DNA of 64,000 bases from Mycobacterium mantenii (GCF_010731775.1 NZ_AP022590.1:1674001-1738000), one strand, 5' to 3'; positions 10,553-22,651 are shown, numbered from the stretch's first letter. Numbers and translations: made by a program. Notes: generated by a model from the sequence alone, not told the origin.

Positions 10553-11323
10553 CTAGTCGGCCGATCCGCCGTCAGACTCCGACGGCTCGCCGTCGCCTCC
10601 CGAACCGCCGGAGTTCAGCTCGCGCAGCAAATTCTCCAGGGTGGCGCGATTGATCCGCCGGAACGCCCGGCGCGGCCGGTTGACGTCCAAGATGGCGACT
10701 TCCAGGCTGCCCACGTCGAGGGTGGACTGGTCCCCGTTGGAGGCTTCGCTACCGGCCCGAAGCGCTTTCACGGCGATGCGCGTGGCCTCACGCAGATCGG
10801 CGTTCTCGGCGTAAGACTCCTTGAGCGCCGTGACAATCGGTTCGGTGGTACCACCCATCACCACGAAATGCGGCTCGTCGGCGATCGATCCGTCGTAGGT
10901 AATCCGGTACAGCTCAGGCGATTTGGTCTCGCCGTAGTGCGCGACCTCGGCGACACACAATTCGACCTCGTAGGGCTTGGCCTGCTCGGTGAAGATGCTA
11001 CCCAGCGTCTGCGCGTAGACATAAGCCAGCTGGCGACCGGTGACGTCGCGACGGTCGTAGGCGTAGCCGCGGGTGTCGGCGAATTGGATTCCGCCGCGCC
11101 GCAGGTTGTCGAATTCGTTGAACTTGCCGGCGGCCGCGAAGCCGACGCGGTCGTAGAGTTCGCTGATCTTCTGCAACGACCTGGACGGGTTCTCCGCGAC
11201 GAAGAGCACGCCACCGGCGTAGGCCAGCGCGACCACGCTCTTGCCCCGGGCGATGCCTTTGCGCGCGAGCTCGCTGCGCTCGCGCATCGCCTGCTCGGGC
11301 GAGATGAAATACGGGAAGCTCAC
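10553..11323 (-). CDS. prcA: 20S proteasome alpha subunit PrcA
   Basis: 256 residues beginning [35 protein letters not shown], the typical mycobacterial alpha-subunit start that forms the gated pore. It lacks an N-terminal catalytic Thr, as alpha subunits do. Seven copies form each outer ring of the core particle around the PrcB rings. The C-terminal tail (residues about 235-256) is acidic, Gly/Ser-rich and variable. The start overlaps the end of prcB by four bases (11320-11323), so translation is coupled. It is the last gene of pup-prcB-prcA. Confidence 0.96.
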   Translation of the reverse strand: MSFPYFISPEQAMRERSELARKGIARGKSVVALAYAGGVLFVAENPSRSLQKISELYDRVGFAAAGKFNEFDNLRRGGIQFADTRGYAYDRRDVTGRQLAYVYAQTLGSIFTEQAKPYEVELCVAEVAHYGETKSPELYRITYDGSIADEPHFVVMGGTTEPIVTALKESYAENADLREATRIAVKALRAGSEASNGDQSTLDVGSLEVAILDVNRPRRAFRRINRATLENLLRELNSGGSGGDGEPSESDGGSAD

Positions 11324-12210
11324 TTCTCACCACCGTCGGGGCCGAAAGTGTCAGCGCGCGAACGGCTTTGAATCACTTCGCGGGCCAGTTCGGCGATGCG
11401 GCCCTCCGGCACCTCGAGCGCCCCCTCGGCACCTATGGTGACCGCGGTGGGGTAGATCCCGCGCACCAGATCCGGTCCGCCGGTGGCGGAATCGTCATCG
11501 GCCGCGTCGTAGAGCGCCTCGACCGCGACGCGCACCGCGGAGTCGGCGTCGGTCACCTGCGAGTACAACTTCTTCATCGACGACTTGGCGAAAATCGAGC
11601 CTGACCCCACCGACTGGTAGCCCTCCTCTTCCAGGTTCCAACCGCCGGCGGCGTCGAAAGACACGATGCGGCCCGCGCCTTCGGGGTCGGCCGCGTCCAT
11701 GTCGTAGCCCACCAGCAGGGGCAAAGCCACCAGACCCTGCATCGCGGCCGCCAAGTTTCCACGCACCATGATGGCCAGCCGGTTCACCTTGCCGGCGAAC
11801 GTGAGCGGCACACCTTCGAGTTTCTCGTAATGCTCGAGTTCCACCGCGTAGAGGCGAGCGAACTCCACGGCGATGGCGGCGGTACCGGCGATACCGGTAG
11901 CGGTGTAGTCATCGGTGATGTACACCTTCTTGACGTCGCGCCCGGCGATCATGTTGCCCTGCGTCGAACGCCGATCGCCGGCGAGCACCACGCCACCGGG
12001 GTATTTCAGCGCCACGATGGTGGTGCCGTGCGGCAACTGCGCCGTGGCGGCATCCGACTGTGTGCCCGACAGGCTCGCCGGCAGCAACTCCGGCGCCTGA
12101 CGGCGAAGCAGGTCAGCAAACGAGGAAAGATCTATAGCGGGGTTTCGGGAGAGTGCGGAGCCCCCAAGTGCGGAATTTGTGGACAGGCGATCAGAGAAAG
12201 GCCAGGTCAC
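11320..12210 (-). CDS. prcB: 20S proteasome beta subunit PrcB
   Basis: A 296-residue precursor. The propeptide ends at HG and the mature enzyme begins [13 protein letters not shown], giving Thr63 as the predicted catalytic nucleophile; the propeptide is about five residues longer than in M. tuberculosis. Asp and Lys of the Ntn-hydrolase active site are in the usual positions ([20 protein letters not shown]). Two seven-membered PrcB rings form the proteolytic chamber. The start overlaps the pup stop by four bases, and prcA follows with the same kind of overlap, so the three products are probably made together. Confidence 0.96.
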   Translation of the reverse strand: MTWPFSDRLSTNSALGGSALSRNPAIDLSSFADLLRRQAPELLPASLSGTQSDAATAQLPHGTTIVALKYPGGVVLAGDRRSTQGNMIAGRDVKKVYITDDYTATGIAGTAAIAVEFARLYAVELEHYEKLEGVPLTFAGKVNRLAIMVRGNLAAAMQGLVALPLLVGYDMDAADPEGAGRIVSFDAAGGWNLEEEGYQSVGSGSIFAKSSMKKLYSQVTDADSAVRVAVEALYDAADDDSATGGPDLVRGIYPTAVTIGAEGALEVPEGRIAELAREVIQSRSRADTFGPDGGEK

Positions 12211-12401
12211 TGTCCGCCCTTTTGGACATACGCGCGAACGAAGTCCTCGGCGTTCTCCTCGAGGACGTCGTCGATCTCGTCAAGCAGATCGTCAGTGTCC
12301 TCGGCCAGCTTTTCCCGGCGCTCTTGGCCCGCGGCGGTGCTGCCGGCGACGTCGTCTTCGTCGTCGCCACCACCGCCACGCTTGGTCTGCTCCTGAGCCA
12401 T
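12207..12401 (-). CDS. pup: Prokaryotic ubiquitin-like protein Pup
   Basis: 64 residues, intrinsically disordered at the N-terminus, with the Mpa-binding helix region (residues about 21-51) and the C-terminal end VQKGGQ. The final Gln means Pup is made in the inactive form and must be deamidated to Glu by Dop before PafA can use it. The open frame begins 14 codons earlier, but the ATG at 12401 follows a strong AGGAGG site and matches the family start ([12 protein letters not shown]). First gene of the proteasome operon. Confidence 0.96.
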   Translation of the reverse strand: MAQEQTKRGGGGDDEDDVAGSTAAGQERREKLAEDTDDLLDEIDDVLEENAEDFVRAYVQKGGQ

Positions 12402-12517
12402 CGCCGCCTCCTGTTGTCTGGGCCTGTTGAATGGCTTGTTCACCGATCAAGCCACACTGCCCGTTGGTCTTTCCTAGCCTACCGGTCGACCCCGACGTTC
12501 CCGGGGTTAACCGGTAC

Positions 12518-14026
12518 CTAGCTGGTGAGTTGTTCGACCAGTTCGGCGGCGCTGTCCACCGAGTCCAGCAGCGCCCCGACGTGCGCCTTACTGCCGCGCA
12601 GCGGCTCCAGCGTCGGAATGCGGACCAAGGAATCGCCGCCCAGGTCGAAAATCACCGAGTCCCAGCTGGCCGCGGCGATGTCCGCGCCGAACCTGCGCAG
12701 GCATTCACCGCGGAAGTACGCGCGGGTGTCGGTCGGCGGTTTGTCCACCGCCTCGATCACCTGGTGCTCGGTCACCAGACGCTTCATCGAGCCGCGCGCG
12801 ACGAGCCGGTTGTACAGGCCCTTGTCCAGCCGGACGTCGGAATATTGCAGGTCCACCAGGTGTAGCCGCGGCGCCGACCAGCTCAGGTTTTCGCGCTGCC
12901 GGAACCCTTCGAGCAGGCGCAGCTTGGCCGGCCAGTCCAGCAGTTCGGCGCACTCCATCGGGTCACGCTCGAGTTGGTCGAGCACATGCGCCCAGGTTTC
13001 GACGACGTCGGCCGCGCGCGGATCGGGATCGCGGCTGTCAACCAGCTTGGCCACCCGATCGAGGTAAACCCGTTGCAGCGCAAGGGCAGTCAGCTCTCGT
13101 CCGTCGGCCAGGGCCACCGCGGCGCGCAGTGACGGGTCGCGGCTGATCGCGTGGACCGCATGCACCGGCCGCGCCAGCGCCAGGTCGCTCAGCTCGATGC
13201 CATGCGCCGGGCCCTCTTCGATCAGGTCGAGCACCAGCGCCGTGGTGCCCAGCTTCAGGTATGTCGATGTCTCGGCGAGGTTGGCGTCGCCGATGATGAC
13301 GTGCAGCCGCCGGTACCGGTCGGCGTCGGCGTGCGGTTCGTCGCGGGTGTTGATGATGCCGCGTTTGAGCGTGGTCTCGAGGCCGACCTCGACCTCGATG
13401 TAGTCCGAGCGCTGGGACAGCTGAAACCCGGGTTCGTCACCGGAGGGGCCGATGCCGACCCGGCCGGAGCCGGTGACCACCTGCCGGGAGACCAGAAAGG
13501 GGGTCAGCCCGGCGATGATCGCCGAGAAGGGCGTCTGCCGCGACATCAGGTAGTTCTCGTGCGATCCGTACGACGCACCCTTGCCGTCGACGTTGTTCTT
13601 GTACAGCTGCAGCTTGGCGGCTCCGGGCACGCTGGCGACGTGACGGGCGGCGGCTTCCATCACCCGCTCGCCGGCCTTGTCCCAGATCACCGCGTCCAGC
13701 GGGTCGGTGCACTCGGGTGCGGAGTATTCGGGGTGCGCGTGGTCAACGTAGAGGCGTGCGCCGTTGGTCAGGATCATGTTGGCCGCGCCGACCTCGTCGG
13801 CGTCGACCACTGGGGGCGGGCCCGCCGAGCGGCTCAGATCGAAACCCCGGGCATCCCGCAACGGCGATTCCACCTCGTAGTCCCAGCGGGTGCGCTTAGC
13901 GCGCTGAATGCCCGCTGCGGCCGCGTAAGCCAAAACCGCCTGAGTCGACGTGAGGATCGGATTGGCTGTCGGGTCCGATGGCGATGAAATGCCGTATTCG
14001 ACCTCCGTCCCGATAATCCGTTGCAT
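12518..14026 (-). CDS. dop: Pup deamidase/depupylase Dop
   Basis: 502 residues, paralogous to PafA. It opens with [19 protein letters not shown], the nucleotide-binding segment, and includes the Dop loop region after it (residues about 40-80). It shares [17 protein letters not shown] and [14 protein letters not shown] with PafA. Dop converts the terminal Gln of Pup to Glu and also removes Pup from substrates. It lies 116 bases upstream of pup. The ATG at 14026 follows a TAGGCT box by six bases, so a leaderless message is likely. Confidence 0.96.
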   Translation of the reverse strand: MQRIIGTEVEYGISSPSDPTANPILTSTQAVLAYAAAAGIQRAKRTRWDYEVESPLRDARGFDLSRSAGPPPVVDADEVGAANMILTNGARLYVDHAHPEYSAPECTDPLDAVIWDKAGERVMEAAARHVASVPGAAKLQLYKNNVDGKGASYGSHENYLMSRQTPFSAIIAGLTPFLVSRQVVTGSGRVGIGPSGDEPGFQLSQRSDYIEVEVGLETTLKRGIINTRDEPHADADRYRRLHVIIGDANLAETSTYLKLGTTALVLDLIEEGPAHGIELSDLALARPVHAVHAISRDPSLRAAVALADGRELTALALQRVYLDRVAKLVDSRDPDPRAADVVETWAHVLDQLERDPMECAELLDWPAKLRLLEGFRQRENLSWSAPRLHLVDLQYSDVRLDKGLYNRLVARGSMKRLVTEHQVIEAVDKPPTDTRAYFRGECLRRFGADIAAASWDSVIFDLGGDSLVRIPTLEPLRGSKAHVGALLDSVDSAAELVEQLTS

Positions 14027-14032
14027 GACCCA

Positions 14033-14038
14033 AGCCTA
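14033..14038 (-). promoter_or_regulatory. Candidate -10 box of leaderless dop promoter
   Basis: TAGGCT (minus strand) is followed by six bases and then the dop ATG, the arrangement typical of leaderless mycobacterial genes. The same hexamer and spacing precede the RecB-like nuclease gene at 20387. Confidence 0.45.
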
Positions 14039-14090
14039 GGCCGCGCGACGAAGCGGCCCACGCGGCGGGGCGCGGTGGGGGTACCTCCCA

Positions 14091-14103
14091 GCGGCGCAGC
14101 CGC
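14091..14103. repeat. Short GC hairpin in dop/Rv2113-like spacer
   Basis: GCGGC GCA GCCGC is a perfect 5-bp stem with a three-base loop, beside GGGGGTACCTCCC, another near-palindrome. The spacer holds no coding sequence I can support. Its role is unknown. Confidence 0.3.
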
Positions 14104-14233
14104 GAGGGGGCGAGCCGGCCAATCGGGTCCAGCCGCGCGACGAAGAGGGGCCGCCGGTGTCCGGAATTGCCCGTTCGGCAACCGGTCCGATTAGGCCACC
14201 GCGCGCGACTCGCCCGCCGTAGGGTGAGCCGGC

Positions 14234-15415
14234 ATGGAGCTTCTTCGCGGCCGCGCTCCGGGCCGCCGAGCCGAGCAGAGCGCCGCGGCCGAAAGCTGGT
14301 TTTTGGAACGCGGTTTGCCGTCGGTACTGATTCGGCGTGCGCGGTGGCGGCGGCTCTGGACGCGGTCGGCCCCCATGCTTGCCGCGTATGCGGCGCTGCA
14401 GGCCTGCGTCCTGGCGGTGTATCTGATCACCGGCGGCCACGACGTCGAGATCAGCGGCGAACCGACGACGTCGGAATTGGCCGTGCTGGCTCTGCTCGCC
14501 CTGGCCCTGCCGTCGATGGCGGTCGTCGGCTGGCTGGTCTCCCGGTCACGAAGCCGCAAGACACGCACCGCGATAGCGACATTGGCGGTCGTGGCCGTGG
14601 CGTGCGTCGGAGTGACCGTGGGCGATGTTGTGCAGGAGGCCGTCGTCGTGTTCGTCGTGCTGATCCTGACCGGCAGCGGAATCGGGTCGGTGGTCGGGTG
14701 GGCGGTGCGGATGATGCTGTCGCATCTTGCGACGGTGGGCGCTTTGGCCGTTCGGGCGCTGCCGGTCGTGCTGCTGACCGCGTTGGTGTTCTTCAACACC
14801 TACGTGTGGCTGATGGCCGCGACCATCAGCGGCAACCGGCTGGCACTGGCCATGGCCTTCCTCGTGGCCATCGCGGCGGCGTTCGTCACCTCGGCCACGC
14901 GAGAGCGCGTCAGGCCGATGCTGCAGTCGGCGACGGTGCCGCGCGACGAACCCGAAAAGCTCGCGGGCACACCGTTCGCCACGATGCCCGACGCCCCCCA
15001 CTGGGCACCGCTGAAGAAGTCGGAGCGCGCCAATGTGGTTTTCGTGCTGGCCGTCTCACAGCTGGCTCAGATCCTGGTGGTGGCCGTGGTGACCACCACG
15101 ATCTATTTGATTCTGGGGCTCATCGTGCTCAGCCCCGAACTCCTCAACGAGTGGACCCATACCTACAAGAGCAGCGCAACGGTGCTCGGATTCACGCTGC
15201 CGGTGCCCGACTCGCTGATCCACATGACGCTCTTCCTCGGCGCGTTGACGTTCATGTACATCAGCGCCCGCGCGGCTGGCGACGCGGAGTACCGGTCCAC
15301 TTTTCTCGACCCGCTCATCGACGACCTGCACAGCACTTTGGTGGCGCGCAATCGCTACCACGGCGCCCCGGGGGCCACCGTCCGTCGTGTTGACGGCGCC
15401 GATACCAGTGACTAA
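14234..15415 (+). CDS. Conserved integral membrane protein (Rv2113-like)
   Basis: 393 residues with about seven hydrophobic helices between residues 48 and 345 (for example PMLAAYAALQACVLAVYLIT and LLTALVFFNTYVWLMAATI). A long soluble segment lies near residues 220-265. The extreme N-terminus is basic and cytoplasmic. It corresponds in place and size to Rv2113. I recognise no transport or enzyme motif, and the function is unknown. It starts 207 bases from the divergent dop gene and is followed after nine bases by the next gene, probably as a two-gene unit. Confidence 0.75.
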   Translation: MELLRGRAPGRRAEQSAAAESWFLERGLPSVLIRRARWRRLWTRSAPMLAAYAALQACVLAVYLITGGHDVEISGEPTTSELAVLALLALALPSMAVVGWLVSRSRSRKTRTAIATLAVVAVACVGVTVGDVVQEAVVVFVVLILTGSGIGSVVGWAVRMMLSHLATVGALAVRALPVVLLTALVFFNTYVWLMAATISGNRLALAMAFLVAIAAAFVTSATRERVRPMLQSATVPRDEPEKLAGTPFATMPDAPHWAPLKKSERANVVFVLAVSQLAQILVVAVVTTTIYLILGLIVLSPELLNEWTHTYKSSATVLGFTLPVPDSLIHMTLFLGALTFMYISARAAGDAEYRSTFLDPLIDDLHSTLVARNRYHGAPGATVRRVDGADTSD

Positions 15416-15418
15416 CTT
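15413..15418 (+). promoter_or_regulatory. Candidate -10 box before Rv2114-like gene
   Basis: TAACTT overlaps the stop codon of the upstream membrane gene and is followed by six bases and the GTG at 15425. This fits a leaderless promoter, which would allow expression independent of the upstream gene. The match is only to a loose consensus. Confidence 0.25.
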
Positions 15419-15424
15419 CACCCT

Positions 15425-16069
15425 GTGTCCGCCCCCGAATCCGACCACGCCGTCGGTAAGCACGCACGCGACCTGTCCGGCAAGCGCTACGGCGAGGTTC
15501 TCCTGGTAACGCCGGGCGAGGCCGGCCCGCAGGCGACGGTGTACAACAGCTTCCCGCTCAACGACTGTCCCGAGGACTTGTGGTCGGCGCTGGACGCGCA
15601 TGCCCTCGCCACCGAGCACGGGGCCGCCGCGGCCCTGCTCAACGGTCCCCGGTATTGGCTGATGAACGACATCGAAAAAGAGAACCGGGGCCCGCAGATC
15701 ACGAAATCCTTTGGCGGGATCGAAATGATCCAGCAGGCCACAGTCCTGTTGTCGTCGATGAACCCGGCGCCCTACGTCCCCAACACGGTCAACCGCCACA
15801 CGGTGTTCGTCTTCAACGCCGGCCAAGAGGTGTACGAACTCATCGATCCCCAGGGCCAGCACTGGGTCATGCAGACCTGGAGCCAGGTCGCCGATCCCAC
15901 GCTGTCGCGCGCCGACTTACCGCGGCTCGCCGACCGGCTCGACCTGCCGGCCGGGTGGGCCTACCAACCGCGCATGCTCACCGACGAACTTCGCGTGGAC
16001 ACGACCCAGCGGGCGGCCCAGGTGCTGCAGGACAACCTGACCAACAGCTACTCGCTGGTGACCGGCTGA
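15425..16069 (+). CDS. Conserved hypothetical protein (Rv2114-like)
   Basis: A 214-residue soluble protein beginning (GTG) MSAPESDHAVGKHARDLSGKRYGEVLL. It has no signal peptide or membrane helix. The middle part has a conserved ring of acidic and aromatic residues (GPRYWLMNDIEKENRG, LIDPQGQHWVMQTWSQVADP). It corresponds to Rv2114, always close to mpa and dop, but I know of no established function and no catalytic motif stands out. It converges with mpa; the two stop codons are 89 bases apart with a strong hairpin between them. Confidence 0.72.
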   Translation: MSAPESDHAVGKHARDLSGKRYGEVLLVTPGEAGPQATVYNSFPLNDCPEDLWSALDAHALATEHGAAAALLNGPRYWLMNDIEKENRGPQITKSFGGIEMIQQATVLLSSMNPAPYVPNTVNRHTVFVFNAGQEVYELIDPQGQHWVMQTWSQVADPTLSRADLPRLADRLDLPAGWAYQPRMLTDELRVDTTQRAAQVLQDNLTNSYSLVTG

Positions 16070-16074
16070 GCCGA

Positions 16075-16132
16075 GACATAAACCACGCACACCCGCCTCG
16101 GCGTGTCGTGTCGTGTGCGTGGTTTATATGTC
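16075..16132. terminator. Bidirectional hairpin between Rv2114-like gene and mpa
   Basis: GACATAAACCACGCACAC (16075-16092) pairs with GTGTGCGTGGTTTATATGTC (16113-16132): an 18-bp stem with one two-base bulge and a 20-base loop. It sits between convergent genes and could stop transcription from either side. Its AT-rich stem end stands out from the GC-rich surroundings. Confidence 0.55.
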
Positions 16133-16158
16133 GCGCCAGGGCGTTGCCCGAACGAGCG

Positions 16159-17988
16159 CTACAGGTACTGCCCCAGGTTCGATTCGGTGTCGATGGCCCG
16201 CGATGCGCTCGAGCTCTTGCCGGTGACCAAGGTGCGGATGTAGACGATCCGCTCGCCCTTCTTGCCCGAAATCCGCGCCCAGTCATCGGGGTTGGTGGTG
16301 TTGGGCAGGTCCTCGTTCTCGGCGAACTCGTCGACGATCGAGTCCAGCAGGTGCTGGATGCGCAGACCGGGCTGGCCGGTCTCCAGCACGGACTTGATCG
16401 CGTTCTTCTTCGCGCGGTCGACGACGTTCTGGATCATCGCCCCGGAGTTGAAGTCCTTGAAGTACATGACTTCCTTGTCACCGTTGGCGTAGGTGACCTC
16501 CAGGAACCGGTTGTCGTCGATCTCGGCGTACATCCGGTCGACGACCTTTTCGATCATCGCCTTGATGCATGCCGACCGGTCGCCGTCGAACTCGGCCAGA
16601 TCGTCGCCGTGCACCGGCAACGTCTCGACCAAGTACTTCGAGAAGATGTCTTGCGCCGCTTCGGCATCCGGCCGCTCGATCTTGATCTTCACGTCCAGAC
16701 GCCCGGGCCGCAGGATGGCGGGGTCGATCATGTCCTCGCGATTGGAGGCGCCGATCACGATGACGTTCTCGAGCCCCTCCACACCGTCGATCTCACTGAG
16801 CAGCTGCGGAACCACGGTCGTCTCGACGTCCGAGGAGACCCCGGTGCCGCGGGTGCGGAAGATCGAGTCCATCTCGTCGAAGAACACGATCACCGGTGTC
16901 CCTTCCGACGCCTTCTCACGGGCGCGCTGGAAGATCAGCCGGATGTGCCGCTCGGTCTCACCGACGAACTTGTTGAGCAGCTCGGGCCCCTTGATGTTCA
17001 AGAAGTAGGACTTGGCTTCGCGGGCGTCGTCGCCGCGCACCTCGGCCATCTTCTTGGCCAGCGAGTTGGCCACGGCCTTGGCGATCAGCGTCTTGCCGCA
17101 ACCGGGCGGACCGTAGAGCAGCACGCCTTTGGGCGGGCGCAGCGCGTACTCGCGATACAGCTCCTTGTGCAGGAACGGCAACTCCACGGCGTCGCGGATC
17201 TGCTCGATCTGGCGGGTCAGGCCGCCGATGTCCAGGTAGCTGACATCGGGCACCTCTTCCAGCACCAGGTCCTCGACCTCGGCCTTAGGGATGCGCTCGA
17301 AGGCGTAGCCGGCCTTGGTGTCGACCAACAACGAGTCGCCGGGACGCAGCTTGCGCGGCCGGGTGTCGTCGTTGAGGGCGTCGGGATGACCCTCCGGCAG
17401 GTTCTCGGCGACCAGCGGCTCGGCAAGCCAGACGATGCGTTCCTCGTCGGCGTGCCCGACGACCAGAGCTCGGTGACCGTCGGCCAGGAGCTCACGCAGC
17501 GTGGAGATTTCGCCGACCGATTCGAACGTGCCGGCTTCCACGACGGTCAGGGCCTCGTTGAGGCGGACCGTCTGACCCTTGCGCAACAACGGGACTTCGA
17601 TGTTCGGCGAGCAGGTCAGCCGCATCTTGCGACCAGAGGTGAACACGTCGACGGTGTCATCCTCGTGGGTGGCGAGCAGGACGCCGTAGCCGCTGGGCGG
17701 CTGCCCCAGCCGGTCGACTTCCTCACGCAGCGCCAGCAGTTGCTGGCGGGCCTCTTTGAGGGTCTCCATCAACTTCGAGTTCCGCGACGCAAGGGAGTCG
17801 ATGCGCGCTTCCAGCTGATGCACATCGCGCGCGGAGCGGCCGCCACCATGCGAGCCGACGGCGTGCTCGAGTTGCTCGCGCAACATGACTGCCTCGCGGC
17901 GTAGTTCCTCCAACTCGGCCTCGTCGCCGCTGGACATGTTTGATTCGTGGGGGGTTCCGAAAGCTTCAGAACGCTCTGAGCTACCCAT
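16159..17988 (-). CDS. mpa: Proteasome-associated AAA+ ATPase Mpa
   Basis: 609 residues, the same length as M. tuberculosis Mpa. Layout: an N-terminal coiled coil that binds Pup (about residues 23-95), two OB folds (about 97-245), an AAA module with Walker A GPPGCGKT (about 293-300) and Walker [11 protein letters not shown], then a C-terminal beta-grasp part ending NLGQYL. The final QYL docks into the alpha ring of the proteasome. The hexamer unfolds pupylated proteins and feeds them to PrcBA. The open frame runs 59 codons further upstream, but the ATG at 17988 follows an AAGGAG site and matches the family start. Confidence 0.96.
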   Translation of the reverse strand: MGSSERSEAFGTPHESNMSSGDEAELEELRREAVMLREQLEHAVGSHGGGRSARDVHQLEARIDSLASRNSKLMETLKEARQQLLALREEVDRLGQPPSGYGVLLATHEDDTVDVFTSGRKMRLTCSPNIEVPLLRKGQTVRLNEALTVVEAGTFESVGEISTLRELLADGHRALVVGHADEERIVWLAEPLVAENLPEGHPDALNDDTRPRKLRPGDSLLVDTKAGYAFERIPKAEVEDLVLEEVPDVSYLDIGGLTRQIEQIRDAVELPFLHKELYREYALRPPKGVLLYGPPGCGKTLIAKAVANSLAKKMAEVRGDDAREAKSYFLNIKGPELLNKFVGETERHIRLIFQRAREKASEGTPVIVFFDEMDSIFRTRGTGVSSDVETTVVPQLLSEIDGVEGLENVIVIGASNREDMIDPAILRPGRLDVKIKIERPDAEAAQDIFSKYLVETLPVHGDDLAEFDGDRSACIKAMIEKVVDRMYAEIDDNRFLEVTYANGDKEVMYFKDFNSGAMIQNVVDRAKKNAIKSVLETGQPGLRIQHLLDSIVDEFAENEDLPNTTNPDDWARISGKKGERIVYIRTLVTGKSSSASRAIDTESNLGQYL

Positions 17989-18306
17989 CTTGCGCTCCTT
18001 TCCCACACCGAATTGGCGCGGCGGATACTTCAAAGCTACCGGCGATTGCCGATTGATGTGCGTAGTCAAATACCCACGAAAAGTTAAGATTTTCGTCACG
18101 CTGGTAATCTCGGCCACTAATCGTGATGATCGAAAGGGCCTTGGGAGGTGCCAGAGTGACCGCAAAAAGCCTCGCCACAGGCTCGGCTCGTCTCACCGCG
18201 ATAGCCCCCGCCGCCGGTGTGACTTCAGTAGCGCCCATCGGCCCGACCTTAGCGACACCCTTCCCTCGCGAAGCGGCCAGAGCCGCCTAGCCGGCCGACC
18301 GACTGG
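17989..18306. other. Divergent promoter region mpa / lppK
   Basis: 318 bases without a supported gene. The half next to mpa is AT-richer (around 18040-18130, with runs such as AAAAGTTAAGATTTTCGTCA) and probably holds the mpa promoter. I could not assign definite -35/-10 boxes or operators. Confidence 0.4.
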
Positions 18307-19083
18307 ATGCACCGGCCACTGTCCATAGCGCTGAGCGTCGCCACCGTCCTGGCGGCGGTGGGGCTTGCCGCATGTTCGTCGCCGCACCCCAGGGGTGGTT
18401 CGTCGGCCGTCTCTTCGCTGCCGCCGGCCACGTCGCGACAAGTTGTGGCGCCCGTCACGACTCCCCTGCCACCGCCCGAAGCCCTCACCGACGTGCTCTC
18501 GCGACTCGCCGACCCGAACGTTCCGAGCGCCAGCAAGGTGAATCTGGTGGAAGGCGCGACACCGGAGAGCGCTCCCACCCTGGACAAGTTCACCAACGCG
18601 TTGCGGGACAACGGTTATCTGCCCATGACCTTCAACGCGAACGACATCGCGTGGTCGGACAAGAACCCGTCGAACGTGAAGGCGACCATCGCCGTTCACA
18701 CCGCACAGGCCAACAACGCCAACTTCACCTTTCCGATGGAGTTCGCCCCCTTTCAGGGCGGGTGGCAGCTATCGCGACGTACGGCGGAAATGCTGTTGGC
18801 CCTGGGGAAGTCGCCGACCGCTCCGACGTCCGAGGTTCCCGCGCCGCCGCCGGGCCCGCCGCCGGCGCCGCCTCCACCTGAGTCCGCCCCGGCACCGGCG
18901 CCGCCACCCTCGACTCCGCCACCCGCGCCCCCGCCACCGCCCGTGCCGGCCCCGGAACCAGCTCCCGCCCCGGCTCCGGCTCCGGAACCCGCTCCCGCTC
19001 CGGCTCCGGAACCCGCTCCCGCTCCGGCTCCGGAACCCGCTCCGGCTCCGGAGCCCGGCCCCGACCAAAACCCACCGGGTTGA
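18307..19083 (+). CDS. lppK: Lipoprotein LppK-like, Pro/Ala-rich C-terminus
   Basis: 258 residues. A signal peptide ends in a lipobox (L20-A-A-C23), so Cys23 should be lipidated and the protein anchored at the outer face of the membrane. Residues about 55-170 form a compact domain ([36 protein letters not shown]) of the MTB12-like lipoprotein type. The last 80 residues are almost only Pro, Ala and Glu in APAPEP-like repeats, longer than in M. tuberculosis LppK (Rv2116, 189 residues). The repeats may span the cell wall. The DUF503 gene follows nine bases after its stop. Confidence 0.75.
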   Translation: MHRPLSIALSVATVLAAVGLAACSSPHPRGGSSAVSSLPPATSRQVVAPVTTPLPPPEALTDVLSRLADPNVPSASKVNLVEGATPESAPTLDKFTNALRDNGYLPMTFNANDIAWSDKNPSNVKATIAVHTAQANNANFTFPMEFAPFQGGWQLSRRTAEMLLALGKSPTAPTSEVPAPPPGPPPAPPPPESAPAPAPPPSTPPPAPPPPPVPAPEPAPAPAPAPEPAPAPAPEPAPAPAPEPAPAPEPGPDQNPPG

Positions 19084-19091
19084 CCCGCGGC

Positions 19092-19391
19092 ATGTGGATC
19101 GGCTGGCTCGAGTTCGACGTGTTACTGGGCGACGTTCGGTCACTCAAACAGAAGCGGTCGGTCATTCGTCCCGTTGTCGCCGAGTTGCAGCGCAAGTTCA
19201 GCGTGTCGGCGGCCGAGACGGGTTCGCATGAGCTGTACCGGCGAGCGGGCATCGGCGTCGCGACGGTGTCCGGCGATCGCGGCCATGCCGTCGACGTCCT
19301 GGACGCGGCCGAACGGCTGGTGGCCGCGCATCCCGAATTCGAGCTGCTGTCGGTGCGGCGTTCCCTGGTTCGCAGCGACGATCTGGCCTAG
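19092..19391 (+). CDS. DUF503 family protein (Rv2117-like)
   Basis: A 99-residue protein starting MWIGWLEFDVLLGDVRSLKQKRS and continuing VIRPVVAELQRKFSVSAAETG, the typical DUF503 pattern of a small alpha/beta protein. The family is conserved and often lies next to rbfA and infB in other bacteria, but its role is not established. An in-frame TTG four codons earlier overlaps the lppK stop; the ATG at 19092 fits the family start better. It is probably cotranscribed with lppK. Confidence 0.85.
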   Translation: MWIGWLEFDVLLGDVRSLKQKRSVIRPVVAELQRKFSVSAAETGSHELYRRAGIGVATVSGDRGHAVDVLDAAERLVAAHPEFELLSVRRSLVRSDDLA

Positions 19392-19420
19392 CCCAAGGTG
19401 GCGACCCGCCGCTCGCTTGA

Positions 19421-21274
<1,854 letters not shown>

Positions 21275-21280
21275 CCGCCG

Positions 21281-22651
21281 CTAGTCGAAGGGCGAGAGCT
21301 CCTGCAGCATCGTGGGAATGAGCTCGCTGACGGTGGGATGGATGTGCATGGTGCGCGACAGCGTGGTGTAGGGCGCTTTGGCCGACATCACGTCCAGGAT
21401 GCAGTGGATGGCCTCGTCACCGCCGACCCCGAGGATGGCGGCCCCCAGGATCTCCTTTGTGTCGGCGTCCACCACGACCTTCATGAAGCCTTGTGTCTCA
21501 CCCTTTTCCACCGCCCTGCCGACTCTGGTCATCGGCCGCTTGCCCACCAGGGCCTTGCGTCCCGACGAGCGGACCTGGTCGGCGGTCATGCCGGCGCGCC
21601 CCAGCGGCGGATCGATGTAGAGCGCGTAGGTGGGGATGCGGTCGCTCACCCGGCGCGGATCGTCGTCCAGCAGGTTGGCGGCGACGATCTCGAAATCGTT
21701 GTAGGAGGTATGGGTGAAAGCGCCCTTGCCGTTGCAGTCGCCCATCGCCCAGATGTGGTCGACGCTGGTCTTGAGTCGATCGTCGACCACGATGTGGCCG
21801 CGGGCGTCGGTCCGCACCCCGGCCGCGTCCAGCCGCAGGTCGTCGGTGTTGGGCCGCCGGCCCACCGCCAGCAGCAGATGACTCCCCCGGACGGGTGCCG
21901 TGCCCTCGCGCGGAGTCAATTCGAACCCGTTGCTGGACTTGGCTATTCGCACATCATCGGCACCGGTGATGATGTCGACGCCTTCGGCCAGCAGGATTTC
22001 CGCCACGGTCGCCGAGACATCCTCGTCTTCACGCGCCGCCAGCCGCGGACCCCGTTCGACGACGGTCACCCGGGCCCCGAACCGGCGGTACATCTGCGCG
22101 AACTCCAGCGCGATGTAGCTGCCCCCCAAGATCACGAGATGCTCTGGCACGGTGTCGAGTTCGAGAACCGAGACGTTGGTGAGGAAATCGACCTCGGACA
22201 AGCCCGGAATGTCGGGCACCACCGCGCGTCCGCCGACGTTGAGGAAGATGCGGTCGGCGTGCAGCACATCGTCTCCGACCCGCAGGGTGTGCGGATCCTG
22301 GAAAACCGCATGCCCGCGAAATACGGTGCAGCCGTTCATACCCTCGAGCCAATCCTCGACGCCCTTGCGGTCGCCGAGCATGATCTCGTCCTTGCGGGCT
22401 TTGACCTTCGCCATGTCGACGCTGACCGATCCGGTCCCGACGCCGTATTCCGCGCCGCGGCGCGCCAGATGCGCGGCGTGCGCGGAGGCCACCAGGGTCT
22501 TGGTCGGGATGCATCCGGTGTTGACGCAGGTGCCACCGATCAGTTTGCGCTCCACCACCGCGACGCGCTGTCCGGCTGCGGTCAGCCGGCCTGCCAGCGG
22601 CGGGCCGGCCTGCCCGGCCCCAACGATGATCGCGTCGAAATGGCCTGTCAC
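21281..22651 (-). CDS. FAD-dependent pyridine nucleotide-disulfide oxidoreductase
   Basis: 456 residues of the mercuric reductase/lipoamide dehydrogenase family. FAD motif: IIVGAGQAGPPLAGRL. The redox-active pair is C42/C47 in GGTCVNTGCIPTKT. An NAD(P)-binding GGSYIALEFAQ follows, and the C-terminal HIHPTVSELIPTML supplies the catalytic His-Glu. It lacks the metal-binding N-terminal domain and C-terminal Cys pair of true MerA, and no mer genes are near, so mercury reduction is unlikely; the substrate is unknown. The GTG start overlaps the stop of the DUF4126 gene (GTGA, 22648-22651), so the two are translationally coupled. Confidence 0.85.
   Translation of the reverse strand: MTGHFDAIIVGAGQAGPPLAGRLTAAGQRVAVVERKLIGGTCVNTGCIPTKTLVASAHAAHLARRGAEYGVGTGSVSVDMAKVKARKDEIMLGDRKGVEDWLEGMNGCTVFRGHAVFQDPHTLRVGDDVLHADRIFLNVGGRAVVPDIPGLSEVDFLTNVSVLELDTVPEHLVILGGSYIALEFAQMYRRFGARVTVVERGPRLAAREDEDVSATVAEILLAEGVDIITGADDVRIAKSSNGFELTPREGTAPVRGSHLLLAVGRRPNTDDLRLDAAGVRTDARGHIVVDDRLKTSVDHIWAMGDCNGKGAFTHTSYNDFEIVAANLLDDDPRRVSDRIPTYALYIDPPLGRAGMTADQVRSSGRKALVGKRPMTRVGRAVEKGETQGFMKVVVDADTKEILGAAILGVGGDEAIHCILDVMSAKAPYTTLSRTMHIHPTVSELIPTMLQELSPFD

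Noticed and set aside
15580..17904. A 774-codon plus-strand frame across the Rv2114-like gene and mpa
   Set aside because: Antisense shadow of mpa; repeats of Val-Asp-His-Leu type and no recognisable domain.
21281..22651. Mercuric reductase
   Set aside because: The CxxxxC core fits the family, but the metal-binding N-terminal domain and C-terminal Cys pair are absent and no mer genes are near.
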